NCBI GenBank assembly: GCA_022241475.1 | Contig: JAKOMT010000007.1 | Coordinates: 62,001 to 126,000 of the forward strand | DNA from: Microvirga sp. | GTDB lineage: Bacteria; Pseudomonadota; Alphaproteobacteria; Rhizobiales; Beijerinckiaceae | Length of the DNA: 64,000 nt | Direction of reading: 5' to 3' | In this document: positions 48,725 to 59,403 of the stretch, piece by piece | How positions within the stretch are numbered: position 1 is the first letter of the stretch | Layout of the letters: each line of letters starts with the position of its first letter | Translations under genes and position numbers: made by a program | Notes under the pieces: model-generated | Seen by the model: only the letters and a program-made list of their open reading frames with translations | What the model was told of the DNA's origin: nothing | Databases searched by the model: none

Positions 48725-49879
48725 CTAGATTTTCCTCTCGAAGGTCTCGAACCGATCCTCGCCGGCCAGCGTCTCGCCGGAACCGCGCATGTGGTCGTCG
48801 ATGTAGCGCGCCAGCGCCGGCCCGACAGCCGGGAGCCCCGGAGCGTCGAGGCAGCCTGCTCCCGTGATGAGCACCGCTTCGTCGATCAGCCCCGCCTCGG
48901 CGAGCCCGCCCGCCAGCGCCGGCCCGCCCTCGCAGAAGACCCGCGTGATCCCCCGCGCGCCGAGCAGCCGCATGGCTTCGTCGAGACGCACGCGGCCCGT
49001 CTCGTCGGCCCCGACGCGCATGACGTCGACGCCCATCGCGACGAGCCGGCGTTCCGCCTCGACGGGCGCGGCGATGGTCGCGATCACCCAGGTCGGCGGC
49101 GCGCCGGCGTTGCGCACGACCTGCGCTTCCGTCGCGAGGATGAGGTTGCTGTCGATGACGACGCGGATCGGAGAGCGGTCGCCGAGCCCCGGAAGGCGCA
49201 CGTCGAGGCGCGGATCGTCGGCGGCGACGGTGCCCGCCCCGACCATGATCGCGTCGGCATGCGCGCGCATCAGGTGAACGCGCGCGTTGGCGATCGCGCC
49301 GGTGATCATCAGGCGCTCGGCGCCGGCCGCCGCGGCGAAACCGTCGCGGGTGCGCGCGAGCTTGAGCGTCACGGCCGGACGCCCCTGCGTCACCCGCAAG
49401 ATGTGCCCGCGATGGCTGCGCGCCGCCTCCGCGGCGCCGATACCGGTGGTGACGAGCACGCCGGCCTGCCGCAGGAGCGCGTGCCCGCGCCCGGCGACGC
49501 GCGGATCGGGATCGGCGATCGCAGAGACCACGCGCGAGACGCCGGAGGCGAGGATCGCTTCGGCGCAGGGCGGGGTCTTGCCGTGATGCGAGCAGGGCTC
49601 CAGCGTGACGTAGATCGTCGCGCCGCGCGCCCCCTGCCCCGCCGCGTCGAGCGCCACCCGTTCGGCGTGGGGGCGCCCGCCCGGCTGCGTGGCGCCGCGC
49701 GCCACGATGACGGGCGCGCCGCTGTCGAATGAGACGACGATGGCGCCGACGGCGGGGTTCGGCCAGGTCAGGCCCAGCTGCCGCTCGGCGATCGCAAGGG
49801 CGGAGCGCATGAAGCGCTCGTCATGACCGCGCGCGGCGTCCATCAGGACCATCGGGTCCGCGTGCGCGTGGGGGCTCAT
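48725..49879 (-). CDS. ribD: riboflavin deaminase / reductase RibD
   Basis: 384-residue bifunctional protein. The N-terminal deaminase has the zinc ligands [12 protein letters not shown] and [14 protein letters not shown]; the C-terminal reductase is of the DHFR-like type ([26 protein letters not shown] region). It performs the second and third steps of riboflavin synthesis. The ATG overlaps the nrdR stop by four bases, the usual coupling. Confidence 0.95.
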   Translation of the reverse strand: MSPHAHADPMVLMDAARGHDERFMRSALAIAERQLGLTWPNPAVGAIVVSFDSGAPVIVARGATQPGGRPHAERVALDAAGQGARGATIYVTLEPCSHHGKTPPCAEAILASGVSRVVSAIADPDPRVAGRGHALLRQAGVLVTTGIGAAEAARSHRGHILRVTQGRPAVTLKLARTRDGFAAAAGAERLMITGAIANARVHLMRAHADAIMVGAGTVAADDPRLDVRLPGLGDRSPIRVVIDSNLILATEAQVVRNAGAPPTWVIATIAAPVEAERRLVAMGVDVMRVGADETGRVRLDEAMRLLGARGITRVFCEGGPALAGGLAEAGLIDEAVLITGAGCLDAPGLPAVGPALARYIDDHMRGSGETLAGEDRFETFERKI

Positions 49880-50370
49880 CGCGCGGCGTCCGGATCGCCG
49901 TCGAGGTCGTTCTCGTCCTCCCGCCCGTCGAGGCCGCCGATGAGTTCGGCGAAGTCGCGCGCCTCGCGGAAGTTCTTGTAGACGGAGGCGAAGCGCACAT
50001 AGGCGACGTCGTCGACGGCCTTGAGGCCCTCCATGACCAGTTCACCCAGGGTCTCGCTCGGAATGTCGCCGTCGCTCGTCGCCTCGAGCTGGCGCACGAT
50101 GCCGTTGAGCATCCGCTCGACGCGCTCGGGATCGACGGCGCGCTTGCGTAGCGCGATGTCGATGGAGCGCTTGAGTTTGTCGCGGTCGAAGGGCGCGCGC
50201 TTGCCCGAGCGCTTGACGACGAAGAGCTCGCGCAACTGGACGCGCTCGAAGGTCGTGAACCGCCCGCCGCAATCCGAGCAGACGCGACGGCGACGGATCG
50301 CGGCGGAATCTTCCGTCGGCCGCGAATCCTTCACCTGCGTGTCGAGGCTACCGCAATACGGGCAGCGCAT
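49876..50370 (-). CDS. nrdR: transcriptional repressor NrdR
   Basis: 164-residue repressor of ribonucleotide reductase genes. A zinc ribbon (Cys3, Cys6, Cys31, Cys34) is followed by an ATP-cone ([19 protein letters not shown]) that senses ATP/dATP. It lies 12 bases after glyA and before ribD, the common alphaproteobacterial order. No NrdR box was searched for here. Confidence 0.97.
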   Translation of the reverse strand: MRCPYCGSLDTQVKDSRPTEDSAAIRRRRVCSDCGGRFTTFERVQLRELFVVKRSGKRAPFDRDKLKRSIDIALRKRAVDPERVERMLNGIVRQLEATSDGDIPSETLGELVMEGLKAVDDVAYVRFASVYKNFREARDFAELIGGLDGREDENDLDGDPDAAR

Positions 50371-50382
50371 GGCGCCCGCCGC

Positions 50383-51687
50383 TTATCCGTAGATCGGGAA
50401 ACGGCGCGTGAGCGCGTGGGCGCGCTCCTTCACCGAAGCCTCGACCGAGCCGTTGCCGTCCTCGCCGTTCGCGGCGAGACCGTCGAGCGCCTCGACGATC
50501 AGCTTGCCGACCTCGCGGAATTCGGCGACGCCGAAACCGCGCGTCGTGCCCGCCGGCGTGCCGAGACGGATGCCCGACGTGACCATCGGCTTCTCGGGAT
50601 CGAAGGGCACGCCGTTCTTGTTGCAGGTGATGTGGCAGCGCGTGAGCGCGGCCTCCGCCGCCTTGCCGGTCAGCTTCTTGGGGCGCAGGTCGACGAGCAT
50701 GAGGTGGTTGTCCGTGCCGCCCGTGGTGATGGCGTAGCCGCCCGCCGCGATCGTGTCGGCCAACGCCTTGGCGTTCTCGACGACGGCCTTGGCGTAGATC
50801 TTGAAGTCGGGGCGAAGCGCCTCGCCGAAGGCCACGGCCTTGGCGGCGATGACGTGCATCAGCGGGCCGCCCTGAAGGCCGGGGAAGATCGCCGAGTTGA
50901 ATTTCTTCGCCAGATCCTCCTCGTTGGTGAGGATCATGCCGCCGCGCGGGCCGCGCAGCGTCTTGTGGGTCGTCGTCGTGACGACATGCGCGTGCGGGAA
51001 CGGCGAGGGATGCGCGCCGCCGGCCACGAGGCCCGCGAAATGGGCGATGTCGACCATGAAATACGCGCCGACGGCGTCGGCGATCTCGCGGAACTTCGCG
51101 AAGTCCCAGTGGCGCGGATAGGCGGAGCCGCCCGCGACGATCACTTTCGGCTTATGCTCGTGGGCGAGGCGCTCGACCTCGTCCATATCGACGCGCTGGT
51201 CCTCGGGGCGGACGTTGTAGCTCACCACGTTGAACCACTTGCCCGACATGTTGACGGGAGCGCCGTGGGTGAGATGGCCGCCGGCGGCGAGGTCGAGCCC
51301 CATGAAGGTGTCGCCCGGCTTCATCAACGCCATGAACACGCCCTGATTGGCCTGCGAGCCGGAATTGGGCTGGACGTTGGCGAACTTGCAGTCGAACAGC
51401 CGGCAGGCGCGCTCGATGGCGAGCTTCTCGGCGATGTCGACGAACTGGCAGCCGGCGTAGTAGCGGCGGCCCGGATAGCCCTCCGCGTACTTGTTGGTCA
51501 TCACCGAGCCCTGAGCCTCGAGCACCGCGCGCGAGACGATGTTCTCCGACGCGATCAGCTCGATCTCCTCGCGCTGCCGGCCGAGCTCCTGGTCGATCGC
51601 CGATGCGATCTCCGGGTCCGCGTCGTGCAGGCTCGCGGAGAAGAAGGAGTTCGACAGGTGGTTCGGCTTCGCTTGGCTCGCGCTCAT
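50383..51687 (-). CDS. glyA: serine hydroxymethyltransferase
   Basis: 434-residue PLP enzyme that interconverts serine and glycine while charging tetrahydrofolate. The PLP-lysine motif [16 protein letters not shown] is present, with [30 protein letters not shown] near the start. The ATG at 51687 (MSASQAKPN) is chosen; the frame continues upstream without family similarity. It leads the operon glyA-nrdR-ribD-ribE-exonuclease-ligase. Confidence 0.97.
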   Translation of the reverse strand: MSASQAKPNHLSNSFFSASLHDADPEIASAIDQELGRQREEIELIASENIVSRAVLEAQGSVMTNKYAEGYPGRRYYAGCQFVDIAEKLAIERACRLFDCKFANVQPNSGSQANQGVFMALMKPGDTFMGLDLAAGGHLTHGAPVNMSGKWFNVVSYNVRPEDQRVDMDEVERLAHEHKPKVIVAGGSAYPRHWDFAKFREIADAVGAYFMVDIAHFAGLVAGGAHPSPFPHAHVVTTTTHKTLRGPRGGMILTNEEDLAKKFNSAIFPGLQGGPLMHVIAAKAVAFGEALRPDFKIYAKAVVENAKALADTIAAGGYAITTGGTDNHLMLVDLRPKKLTGKAAEAALTRCHITCNKNGVPFDPEKPMVTSGIRLGTPAGTTRGFGVAEFREVGKLIVEALDGLAANGEDGNGSVEASVKERAHALTRRFPIYG

Positions 51688-51813
51688 ATCATCCTCGCAA
51701 TTTCCGGCTCGCGCCGCCCAAAATTCCGGTACGCGCGCCGTCTTCGGTGCTCGCGCGGGTGTTATCACGCTGGTTCCCGACCGCAAAGATCGAAACTTGT
51801 CGCGGGCTATGCG

Positions 51814-52482
51814 TCAGGAGCGGAACAGGCGGGAATATTGCGTCTCGTGCAGCATCGCGCCGAGATCGGACTTGAAGAGGCAGCCGCCGAGATCCTCGAC
51901 GCCGCTCGCCTCAGCCTCGGCGGCGATGTCCGCGACGCGCGGCATGAGCGCGGCGATGGCCTTCTGCCCGTCCGTCTGGCCCGTGATCCCGAGGCGAATG
52001 GCGGCCGATACGAGACTGGCGAGAAAGCTCGTCAGATAGGCAAGCAGCGTGTCGGTCAGCGGAATGGCGTGGCCCGCGGCGGCGAGGCCGACCGCCACCG
52101 GATAGGGCGTCTCACCCGTAGCGGCGGCGCGATAGCGCGCGGCGGCTTCGCACGGCCACGAGGCCGCGATGGCCGAGAGAAACGCGTCGCCCTGCATGCA
52201 GGTCTCGAGCCGGCGCTCGGACGAGGAGGCGAGCGCGCGGCCGAGTTCGGCCCATTGACGCAGGCGCTCGGGATCGGACGCGTCGCGATGGGCGAGCGCG
52301 AGGAGGATCGCGTCGTTGCGCCCGGCGCCGTGGGCGAGGATGTCGTCGAGCCAGTCGCGAAGCGCGGCGGCGTCCGTGACGTCGCCGGCCTCGAAGGCCC
52401 ATTCGAGCCCGTGCGAATAGGCGAAGGCGCCGACCGGAAAGGCCGGCGACAGCCAGATCATCAACGCCGGGTGCGTGGTCAT
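51814..52482 (-). CDS. ureF: urease accessory protein UreF
   Basis: 222-residue UreF. The family pattern is clear: LIWLSPAFPVGAFAYSHGLEWAFEAGDV at the start and LLAYLTSFLASLVSAAIRLGITGQTDGQ near the end. UreF forms the UreDFG complex that activates urease by nickel insertion. Its ATG overlaps the ureE stop by four bases. No ureG, ureD or structural urease gene lies downstream; glyA follows. Confidence 0.93.
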   Translation of the reverse strand: MTTHPALMIWLSPAFPVGAFAYSHGLEWAFEAGDVTDAAALRDWLDDILAHGAGRNDAILLALAHRDASDPERLRQWAELGRALASSSERRLETCMQGDAFLSAIAASWPCEAAARYRAAATGETPYPVAVGLAAAGHAIPLTDTLLAYLTSFLASLVSAAIRLGITGQTDGQKAIAALMPRVADIAAEAEASGVEDLGGCLFKSDLGAMLHETQYSRLFRS

Positions 52483-53160
52483 TCAGCGTTGGCGATGGCC
52501 GTGATCGTGCGCATGGGTGTCATGCGCGTGATGATCATGCGCGTGATCGTGCCCGCAGCCGCAGCCCGGACCATGCTCGTGCGCATGAGAATGAGTCTCG
52601 GAATGCGCCTCCGAATGAGCATGGCCGTGCCCGTGGGAATGCGCCTCGGCGTGGCTGTGAGAATGCGCGTGCGCATGCCCGTGATCATGCGAATCCCCGT
52701 GATCGTGATCGCAATCCGGCCCACAGACATGGTCGTAGGCCCCCCGCTCCGGCTGGAACGGGCGCTCGACCCTGGCGGCGATCCCGCCCTGCCCGCGCAC
52801 CATTTCGGCGAGGACGTGATCCTCCTCGATATAGATTGCGTCTGCCGTGATCTCGGCGGGCGTGTGCCGGTTGCCGATGTGCCAAGCGAGACGCATCAGG
52901 CGCGAGGGGTTCTCGGCGCGGATCTCGAGCAGCGGCTGGGCGGCGGCGCGCACGCGCACGAGGCGCCCGTCCTCGAGCTTCACCGCGTCGCCGTCGCCGA
53001 GCGCGACGGCCTTTTCGAGATCGAGCAGGAAGGCGAGGCCGCCCTCGCCCGTCAGCGTCACGCGCCGGCGATGCCGGCCCTCGTGATCGAGCGTCACCGT
53101 GTCGACGACCTTGTCGTCCTTCACGGCGGGTTTGCGGACGACGCTGGTTGCGCGCAACAT
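52479..53160 (-). CDS. ureE: urease nickel metallochaperone UreE with His-rich tail
   Basis: 225-residue UreE. The N-terminal peptide-binding and C-terminal nickel domains are recognisable ([35 protein letters not shown]). The last ~83 residues are almost wholly His/Asp/Ala/Gly/Ser with about 30 histidines and two Cys pairs, an exceptionally long metal-binding tail. Stop is at 52483; the listed low end includes four bases shared with the ureF start. It delivers nickel to the urease activation complex and could also store nickel. Confidence 0.93.
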
Positions 53161-53270
53161 GTCTGGCCTCTGGGATGAACGGATCCGGCTTTCATGCGCG
53201 AGGTTATGCGAGGCGGCGACGCGATGAAAGGAGCATCGCGCCGCAGAGACTCGAATACGCTGATCGCCGC

Positions 53271-54920
<1,650 letters not shown>

Positions 54921-54936
54921 TCATTACCCGGTCTCG

Positions 54937-56112
54937 TCAGCGCAGGCGCTCCAACAGGCCCGCGATCAGCTTCGCGCGCGGCGCGATGGAGGACACGAGC
55001 GCGTATTCCTGCAACGTGTGCGCGCCGTCGCCGTCGATCCCCAGGCCGTCCAGCGTCGGCACGCCCATCACGGCGGTGAAATTGCCGTCCGACCCGCCCC
55101 CGGTGCGCGGCACGTCGAGGACGTCGAGGCCGATGTCGCGGCCGACCTCCTGCGCCAGCGCGAACAGGCCCTCGACCTGCGGCGTCTTCTCGAAGGGCGG
55201 CCGGTTCATGCCGCCCGTGACGCTCACCTTGAAATCGGGCGCGAGCGGCGAAAGGCCCTTCATGCGGGCGGAGAATTCCTCGCCGTCGGCGACGGTGACG
55301 ACGCGCAGGTCGACCGAGAAGCGGCAATGCTGCGGCACCGTGTTCATGGCCGTGCCGCCGCTGATCAGCCCGACGGTGGTCGTGACGCCGCGCTCGTAAT
55401 CCGTCATCGCGTCGATCAGCGCGATCTGGCGCGCGGCCTCGTGGATGGCGTTGCGCCCCTCGTGATGCCTCGAACCCGAATGGGCCGGACGGCCCTCGAT
55501 CGCGATGTCGAAGCGTCCGACGCCCTTTCGCGAGGTGACGATGCGGCCGCCGTCGCGGGCCGGCTCGGTGACGAGCACGGCCGAGGCGGAGCGTCCGAGA
55601 TCCTCGATCAGGCCGCGCGTCGTGATCGAGCCGATCTCCTCGTCGGGCGTGAACAGAAAGACCAGCGGACGGGCGCTCGTTCCCCGGCGCGCCACTTCGA
55701 GAAAGGCTTCGAGCGCCAGGCAGGCGCCGCCCTTCATGTCGTAGATTCCCGGCCCGTAGAGTCGGTCGCCGTCGCGGCGCACGGGCAGATCCTTCTCGGC
55801 CGTGCCGATCGGATGCACGGTGTCGAGATGCGAGAGCACGAGAATCGGCTCGCGGCCGTTGTCCGGTCCCGCGCGCAGGATGACGCCGCCGCCGAGTCCG
55901 TCGCGTCCCGGATAGCGCTCGATCGCCACCGGCTCGCTTTCGACCTCCGACACGAGCAGATCCATCATCGCGTTGACGGCGTTCGCGTTGCGGGTCGGGC
56001 TCTCGAGCCGCGTCCAGGCGGCGATGCGCTCGACGATCGCCGCGATGCGGGCTTCGTCAGAGAAGGCGTGAATGGCGGAGTTGGGATCGATCCCGGTCAT
56101 CTGTGAGGTCAT
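54937..56112 (-). CDS. M20 family metallopeptidase
   Basis: 391-residue di-zinc peptidase. Metal-ligand motifs are SHLDTVHP, GIYDMKGG, TPDEEIGS and a C-terminal region with RTGGGSDGNF. A dimerisation insert follows [24 protein letters not shown]. It resembles carboxypeptidase G2/ArgE/DapE-like enzymes; the substrate (acyl-amino acid, dipeptide or folate-type glutamate) is not readable. No neighbour indicates the pathway. Confidence 0.9.
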   Translation of the reverse strand: MTSQMTGIDPNSAIHAFSDEARIAAIVERIAAWTRLESPTRNANAVNAMMDLLVSEVESEPVAIERYPGRDGLGGGVILRAGPDNGREPILVLSHLDTVHPIGTAEKDLPVRRDGDRLYGPGIYDMKGGACLALEAFLEVARRGTSARPLVFLFTPDEEIGSITTRGLIEDLGRSASAVLVTEPARDGGRIVTSRKGVGRFDIAIEGRPAHSGSRHHEGRNAIHEAARQIALIDAMTDYERGVTTTVGLISGGTAMNTVPQHCRFSVDLRVVTVADGEEFSARMKGLSPLAPDFKVSVTGGMNRPPFEKTPQVEGLFALAQEVGRDIGLDVLDVPRTGGGSDGNFTAVMGVPTLDGLGIDGDGAHTLQEYALVSSIAPRAKLIAGLLERLR

Positions 56113-56310
56113 GGTCGCTCGCTGCTGGCCGAAGAATGGTGCGAGCCACCAGTGTTAAGCGAGCGAGCGGCGCAAGCGAAGCGGCCGCGCGGCCAAGCCC
56201 CTGCTGGGGTTAGCGCACCCGGACCGGCGATCGCGGCCGCTGGGACCAAATTTTGATGGATCGGGCGTCGTGCGCCGGGCTCGACGACAGGGCTGAGAGT
56301 CGCGCCGCCT

Positions 56311-56607
56311 TCAGCTGCGGAACGCCATCTCGTCATCCTTGCGGGCGAGCATGCGTCCGAACTGGAGACGTTGGTCGAAAGTCTGCATTTCTTCGCGAAC
56401 CGCGTTGAGCTGGTTCTCGACGTTCGCCGGCGAACCCGGCAGGCTGTCGGCGATCGCCGCCGTCGGCGACTGCGCCGGCTCCATCAGGAGCGAATCGACC
56501 ATCAGCATGGCGAAAATTTCCGTGAGCGTCTGCCCGACGTTGTCGCCCTGCCCGTTCGCCTGGCCGGAAATCACGTTGCCGTTGTTGTTGAGCGGGGAAA
56601 TCGCCAT
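56311..56607 (-). CDS. small polar protein, candidate type III secretion component
   Basis: 98-residue protein that I do not recognise. The N-terminal 27 residues are Asn/Gln/Gly/Ser-rich (AISPLNNNGNVISGQANGQG), as in type III secretion signals; then a hydrophobic helix (LTEIFAMLMVDSLLMEP), then a charged, likely helical C-terminus ending AFRS. No cysteine, no signal peptide. It lies 57 bases after the next small gene, so likely in one operon. ATG at 56607 chosen; a TTG three codons upstream is in frame. Assignment to secretion is inferred from location. Confidence 0.6.
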   Translation of the reverse strand: MAISPLNNNGNVISGQANGQGDNVGQTLTEIFAMLMVDSLLMEPAQSPTAAIADSLPGSPANVENQLNAVREEMQTFDQRLQFGRMLARKDDEMAFRS

Positions 56608-56664
56608 GGCGTTCAATCCGTTGGCCGGCCCGGCCGCGCGTGATGCGCCGCCGGGCCGAATGCC

Positions 56665-56934
56665 TTACGAGCGGTACAACGTCTGGACGGCCTGCGGACG
56701 GCGGGCGTTGTCCTGGTTCTGCGCCTCGGTGGAGGATTCCAGACCCTTGCGCTGACCGGTGTTGCTGTTGAGCGTCAAGCTCGTCAGCATCGATTCCTGC
56801 GTGTTGATGTTGTCCGCGGTGCGCATGGCCGACTGGAAGGCCTGATTCTGCGCGACGGCGCTCGAAATCTGATTGAGCATCGCGGCGGTGTTGTCGGTGG
56901 TGATGGGCGTCGTGTTGCCAATGCCAGTAGCCAT
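56665..56934 (-). CDS. small polar protein, paralogue of the next gene; candidate needle/filament protein
   Basis: 89-residue protein that I do not recognise. Rich in Asn, Gln, Ser and Thr, no Cys or Trp, no signal peptide. It aligns without gaps, at a constant offset of seven residues, with the 96-residue product encoded at 57096-57386: 14 of 27 residues match over residues 32-58 (pattern A-F/I-Q-x-A-x-R-x-A-D-N, then S-x-L-T-S), and both end Tyr-Arg-small. A strong GAGGAGAAGG ribosome-binding site precedes the ATG. Size and composition suit a type III needle, rod or secreted filament subunit. Confidence 0.65.
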   Translation of the reverse strand: MATGIGNTTPITTDNTAAMLNQISSAVAQNQAFQSAMRTADNINTQESMLTSLTLNSNTGQRKGLESSTEAQNQDNARRPQAVQTLYRS

Positions 56935-57095
56935 AGCCTTCTCCTCACAGGTGCTTGCGACTTGCACCTATGATTGCAAAAATCTGGCGATAGCGTCAAT
57001 GAAAAATTAATAAGTTTTTATGCCCTGAACCTATGATGGTTAACGCGCCCCCGTCGCCTGAAGCGTCGGGAGCGCGTTGACCGGGCGGACCTGCG
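56935..57095. promoter_or_regulatory. A+T-rich gap with ACCTATGAT repeats
   Basis: Between the two paralogous small genes. ACCTATGAT occurs at 56966-56974 and 57029-57037, 63 bp apart (about six helical turns), both upstream of the 89-residue gene. The stretch between them is A+T-rich. This suggests a promoter for the 89-residue gene with a repeated regulator site; unproven. Confidence 0.4.
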
Positions 57096-57386
57096 TCAGG
57101 CGCGATAGCCCTGCGACGTCCGGTCCGAGTGCTTCTTAACGTCCTGAGCGGCGCCGGTCATGATCTGGTCCACGCCCGCGCGCATCATCGCGTTGGTGTT
57201 CGTCTGGACCGAGGTCAGGATCGACTGCTTCGTCATCTCGTTGTCGGCCTCGCGCTGGGCCTGCTGGATCGCGGCCTGGTCACGGGAGCCGCCCGAGATG
57301 GTGTTGATGATGTTGCCGACGTCGATGCGGCTGCCGCTTCCGCCACCGAAAAGGCTACCGACTGCTCCGAGCGCTGCACCCAACAT
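57096..57386 (-). CDS. small Gly/polar protein, paralogue of the 89-residue gene
   Basis: 96-residue protein that I do not recognise. A Gly-rich, hydrophobic N-terminus (MLGAALGAVGSLFGGGSGS) precedes a polar helical region that is a clear ungapped paralogue of the 89-residue neighbour (residues 26-65 against 19-58; both have IIN/MLN-x-IS, ADN and LTS). It ends GYRA. No cysteine. AGGAGG lies five bases before the ATG. The frame extends to 57419 but that start has no such site. Its promoter region is shared with the RhcC1-like gene on the other strand. Confidence 0.65.
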   Translation of the reverse strand: MLGAALGAVGSLFGGGSGSRIDVGNIINTISGGSRDQAAIQQAQREADNEMTKQSILTSVQTNTNAMMRAGVDQIMTGAAQDVKKHSDRTSQGYRA

Positions 57387-57612
57387 GAGAACCTCCTGTG
57401 TTTCGTCTGCGATGATCAAAACCTAACTGATATAATTTTTTATTTCAATACATGATTTTTTATAATGTTTTTTGGATTTTTATATAACTCAGATAGCCAC
57501 ATTCGGCGTGTTTAACGTTTCCTTAAGCGTGTCAGTCAATCCTACATAGCGCGCGGCGACGCCGCCGCCGTCCGGCCGCCTCGACGCGGCTCATGACGGA
57601 ACATCGACCGGG
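57387..57612. promoter_or_regulatory. A+T-rich divergent promoter region of the type III locus
   Basis: 226 bases between divergent small-protein and secretion genes. About 57420-57500 is strikingly A+T-rich for this window, with T-tracts and a TATAAT at 57462-57467. Such curved, low-GC DNA is typical of silencer-bound or tightly regulated secretion promoters. No tts-box-like element was recognised. Confidence 0.5.
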
Positions 57613-58302
57613 ATGACGATGCGGAGGCCTGTCTTGGCGCGAACCTGTCTGGCTCTCGGCGTCGGCCTCGCGGCGTCGGCGGCGATGGACGCTCGCGCTT
57701 TCGAAGCGCCCTTGCGGGCCTCCGAAGCGCGCGAAGCCCGCGCCGCGCCGTCGCAGCCGGAAGCCGCCGCGCTCGCGAGCCGCTACGGGCTCGATCGCGC
57801 CGACCGCGAGGAGAAGCTCGACGCGCCCATCGAACTCTTCGTGCGCGAGCGCGCGCTGGACGCCGTGATCGGCGACATCGCGCAGATCGCGGGGCTCCGC
57901 ATGCGCGTCAACGACCGTCTCGACCGTGAGATCGTGTCCCAGCGTCGCATCTCGGGCAGCGTGCGCGACGCCCTCGACTCGCTTTCGGCCGAACACAATC
58001 TCGTCTGGTTCGCCGAGCGCGATCTCGTCGACGTGTCGCGGGCGGACACCGCCACGGTCAAAACCTTCCAGATCGGCGCTACGCGTGACGCGCGCATACG
58101 CGACGCCATCGCGCGGTTCGGCCTCGTCAACGCCGACTTCGCCCTGGAGGTCGACGAGACGAACGGCGTGGCGCGCGTCTTCGCGCCGCCGCGGCTGTCC
58201 GCGCGCATCGAATCCATCATCGTCGGTCTGCGCGCGCCCGTCGAAGCCGGCCGCCCCGTCGAGGTCATCCGCTTCGGGCTGCGCCAGCCCGCCGGCGATT
58301 GA
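57613..58302 (+). CDS. sctC1: type III secretion secretin N-terminal subunit (RhcC1/NolW-like)
   Basis: 229-residue exported protein with a signal peptide (ARTCLALGVGLAASAAMDARA). It has the secretin N0 domain (about residues 73-147: VIGDIAQIAGLRMRVN, ISGSVRDALDSLSAEHNLVW, then DLVDVSRA) and the first N1 domain (TFQIGATRDARIRDAIARFG to IIVG), but stops before N3 and the barrel. In rhizobial T3SS the secretin is split into RhcC1 (this part) and RhcC2; size fits RhcC1. It is therefore likely functional rather than truncated. ATG at 57619 is an alternative start. Confidence 0.8.
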   Translation: MTMRRPVLARTCLALGVGLAASAAMDARAFEAPLRASEAREARAAPSQPEAAALASRYGLDRADREEKLDAPIELFVRERALDAVIGDIAQIAGLRMRVNDRLDREIVSQRRISGSVRDALDSLSAEHNLVWFAERDLVDVSRADTATVKTFQIGATRDARIRDAIARFGLVNADFALEVDETNGVARVFAPPRLSARIESIIVGLRAPVEAGRPVEVIRFGLRQPAGD

Positions 58303-58315
58303 GGAGGCCCGGGCC

Positions 58316-59377
58316 GTGCTCGCGACGCTCAGATCGCTCGGCCGGGCCGGATCTCCCGCCCGATCCGGAAACTCCGCCCTCCCGGACGAAGCGGCGCGGC
58401 CGATCGCGCGCGCGGCGCCGGACGCTCGGCCGGAGGAGCATCGGGAGGAGCATCCGGAGACTCCCTTTTCGATTAGCGTCTTCGACCGGGGCGAGCCCTG
58501 CTTCGCGCAGAACTTCGCCGCCGGCGAAGTGGTGATCGGCGGCGATTCCGAAGCCGACATCGTGATCACCGACGTCGATACGCCGGAAGTCGCCGTCCTG
58601 CGGCTCGAACGTATCGGCGCCGCCTGCCTCGTGACGATCACCGCGTTGTGCGGCGGCGTCGTGGCGCGCGGGCGCGAGTTGCCCGTCGGCCGTCCGCTCG
58701 TCTTCCCCGACGGGGCGCGGTTCACCGTCGCGGAGGATTACGCCTTCGAGATCGCGTTCGCGCCGGCGCAGTCCCCCGTAACGGGCCGCCGCTCGGCTCC
58801 GATCGCGCTGCTCGGCGTCGCGGCCGCCTGCGCCGCTGCGGGATGGATCCTGTCCGAACCGACGCCGCGCCAGGCCGGGACCCCGCCGACGACCGCGGTG
58901 GAGGCGGACTCGCGCCCCGGGAGCGCCTCACTCCTCGACGCCGCTGAGCTGCGCGCCCCGCCGGTCGCCGCCGACGACGATCCGGTCGCCCGGCTGGCGC
59001 TGGCGGAAACGGACCTGCGAGCCCGTCTCGTCTCGGCGAATCTGCTGCCGCCTCTCCGGGTGACGCGCCGGAGCGAGGCGCTTGCGGTCGAGGGGGGCGT
59101 GACGCCGGAGGAGCGGGACCGCCTGGTTGACGTGTTGCAGGCCTTTCACGCGCGCGCGCGCGTTCCTTTGGAGATGACCCTCGAATCCGACCCGCCGACC
59201 GCGCCGTTCTTCGCCTCCGTCGTCCTCCGCCCGCAAACCTTCGTCATCGGGGCCGACGGGCGGCGCTACGGCCTCGGACAGCGGCTTCCCGACGGCGGCC
59301 TGATCGAAAAAATCGACGAGACGAGCATCGTCGTTAACCGGGATGGACTACGAGAGCGTGTAGACTACGCCCGATAG
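58316..59377 (+). CDS. sctD: type III secretion inner-membrane ring protein SctD
   Basis: 353-residue protein. A disordered leader is followed by a cytoplasmic FHA-like domain (residues about 51-147, FSISVFDRGEP to YAFEIAF), a single transmembrane helix (about 161-179, APIALLGVAAACAAAGWIL) and a periplasmic part with a BON-like module and a C-terminal strand region. This is the SctD layout, although periplasmic modules are fewer than in YscD. The GTG at 58316 has GAGGAGG upstream. It starts 13 bases after the RhcC1-like gene. Confidence 0.83.
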   Translation: MLATLRSLGRAGSPARSGNSALPDEAARPIARAAPDARPEEHREEHPETPFSISVFDRGEPCFAQNFAAGEVVIGGDSEADIVITDVDTPEVAVLRLERIGAACLVTITALCGGVVARGRELPVGRPLVFPDGARFTVAEDYAFEIAFAPAQSPVTGRRSAPIALLGVAAACAAAGWILSEPTPRQAGTPPTTAVEADSRPGSASLLDAAELRAPPVAADDDPVARLALAETDLRARLVSANLLPPLRVTRRSEALAVEGGVTPEERDRLVDVLQAFHARARVPLEMTLESDPPTAPFFASVVLRPQTFVIGADGRRYGLGQRLPDGGLIEKIDETSIVVNRDGLRERVDYAR

Positions 59378-59403
59378 AGGCATTGACGCGGGGACAGGCA
59401 GCG

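Noticed and set aside
52483..52730. Repetitive DNA suggestive of a satellite or CRISPR
   Set aside because: It is the His-codon-rich tail of ureE and keeps the reading frame.
57613..58302. Secretin gene broken by frameshift or truncation
   Set aside because: It ends with a clean stop and the next gene has its own ribosome-binding site; rhizobial RhcC1 has the same extent. No barrel remnant follows.
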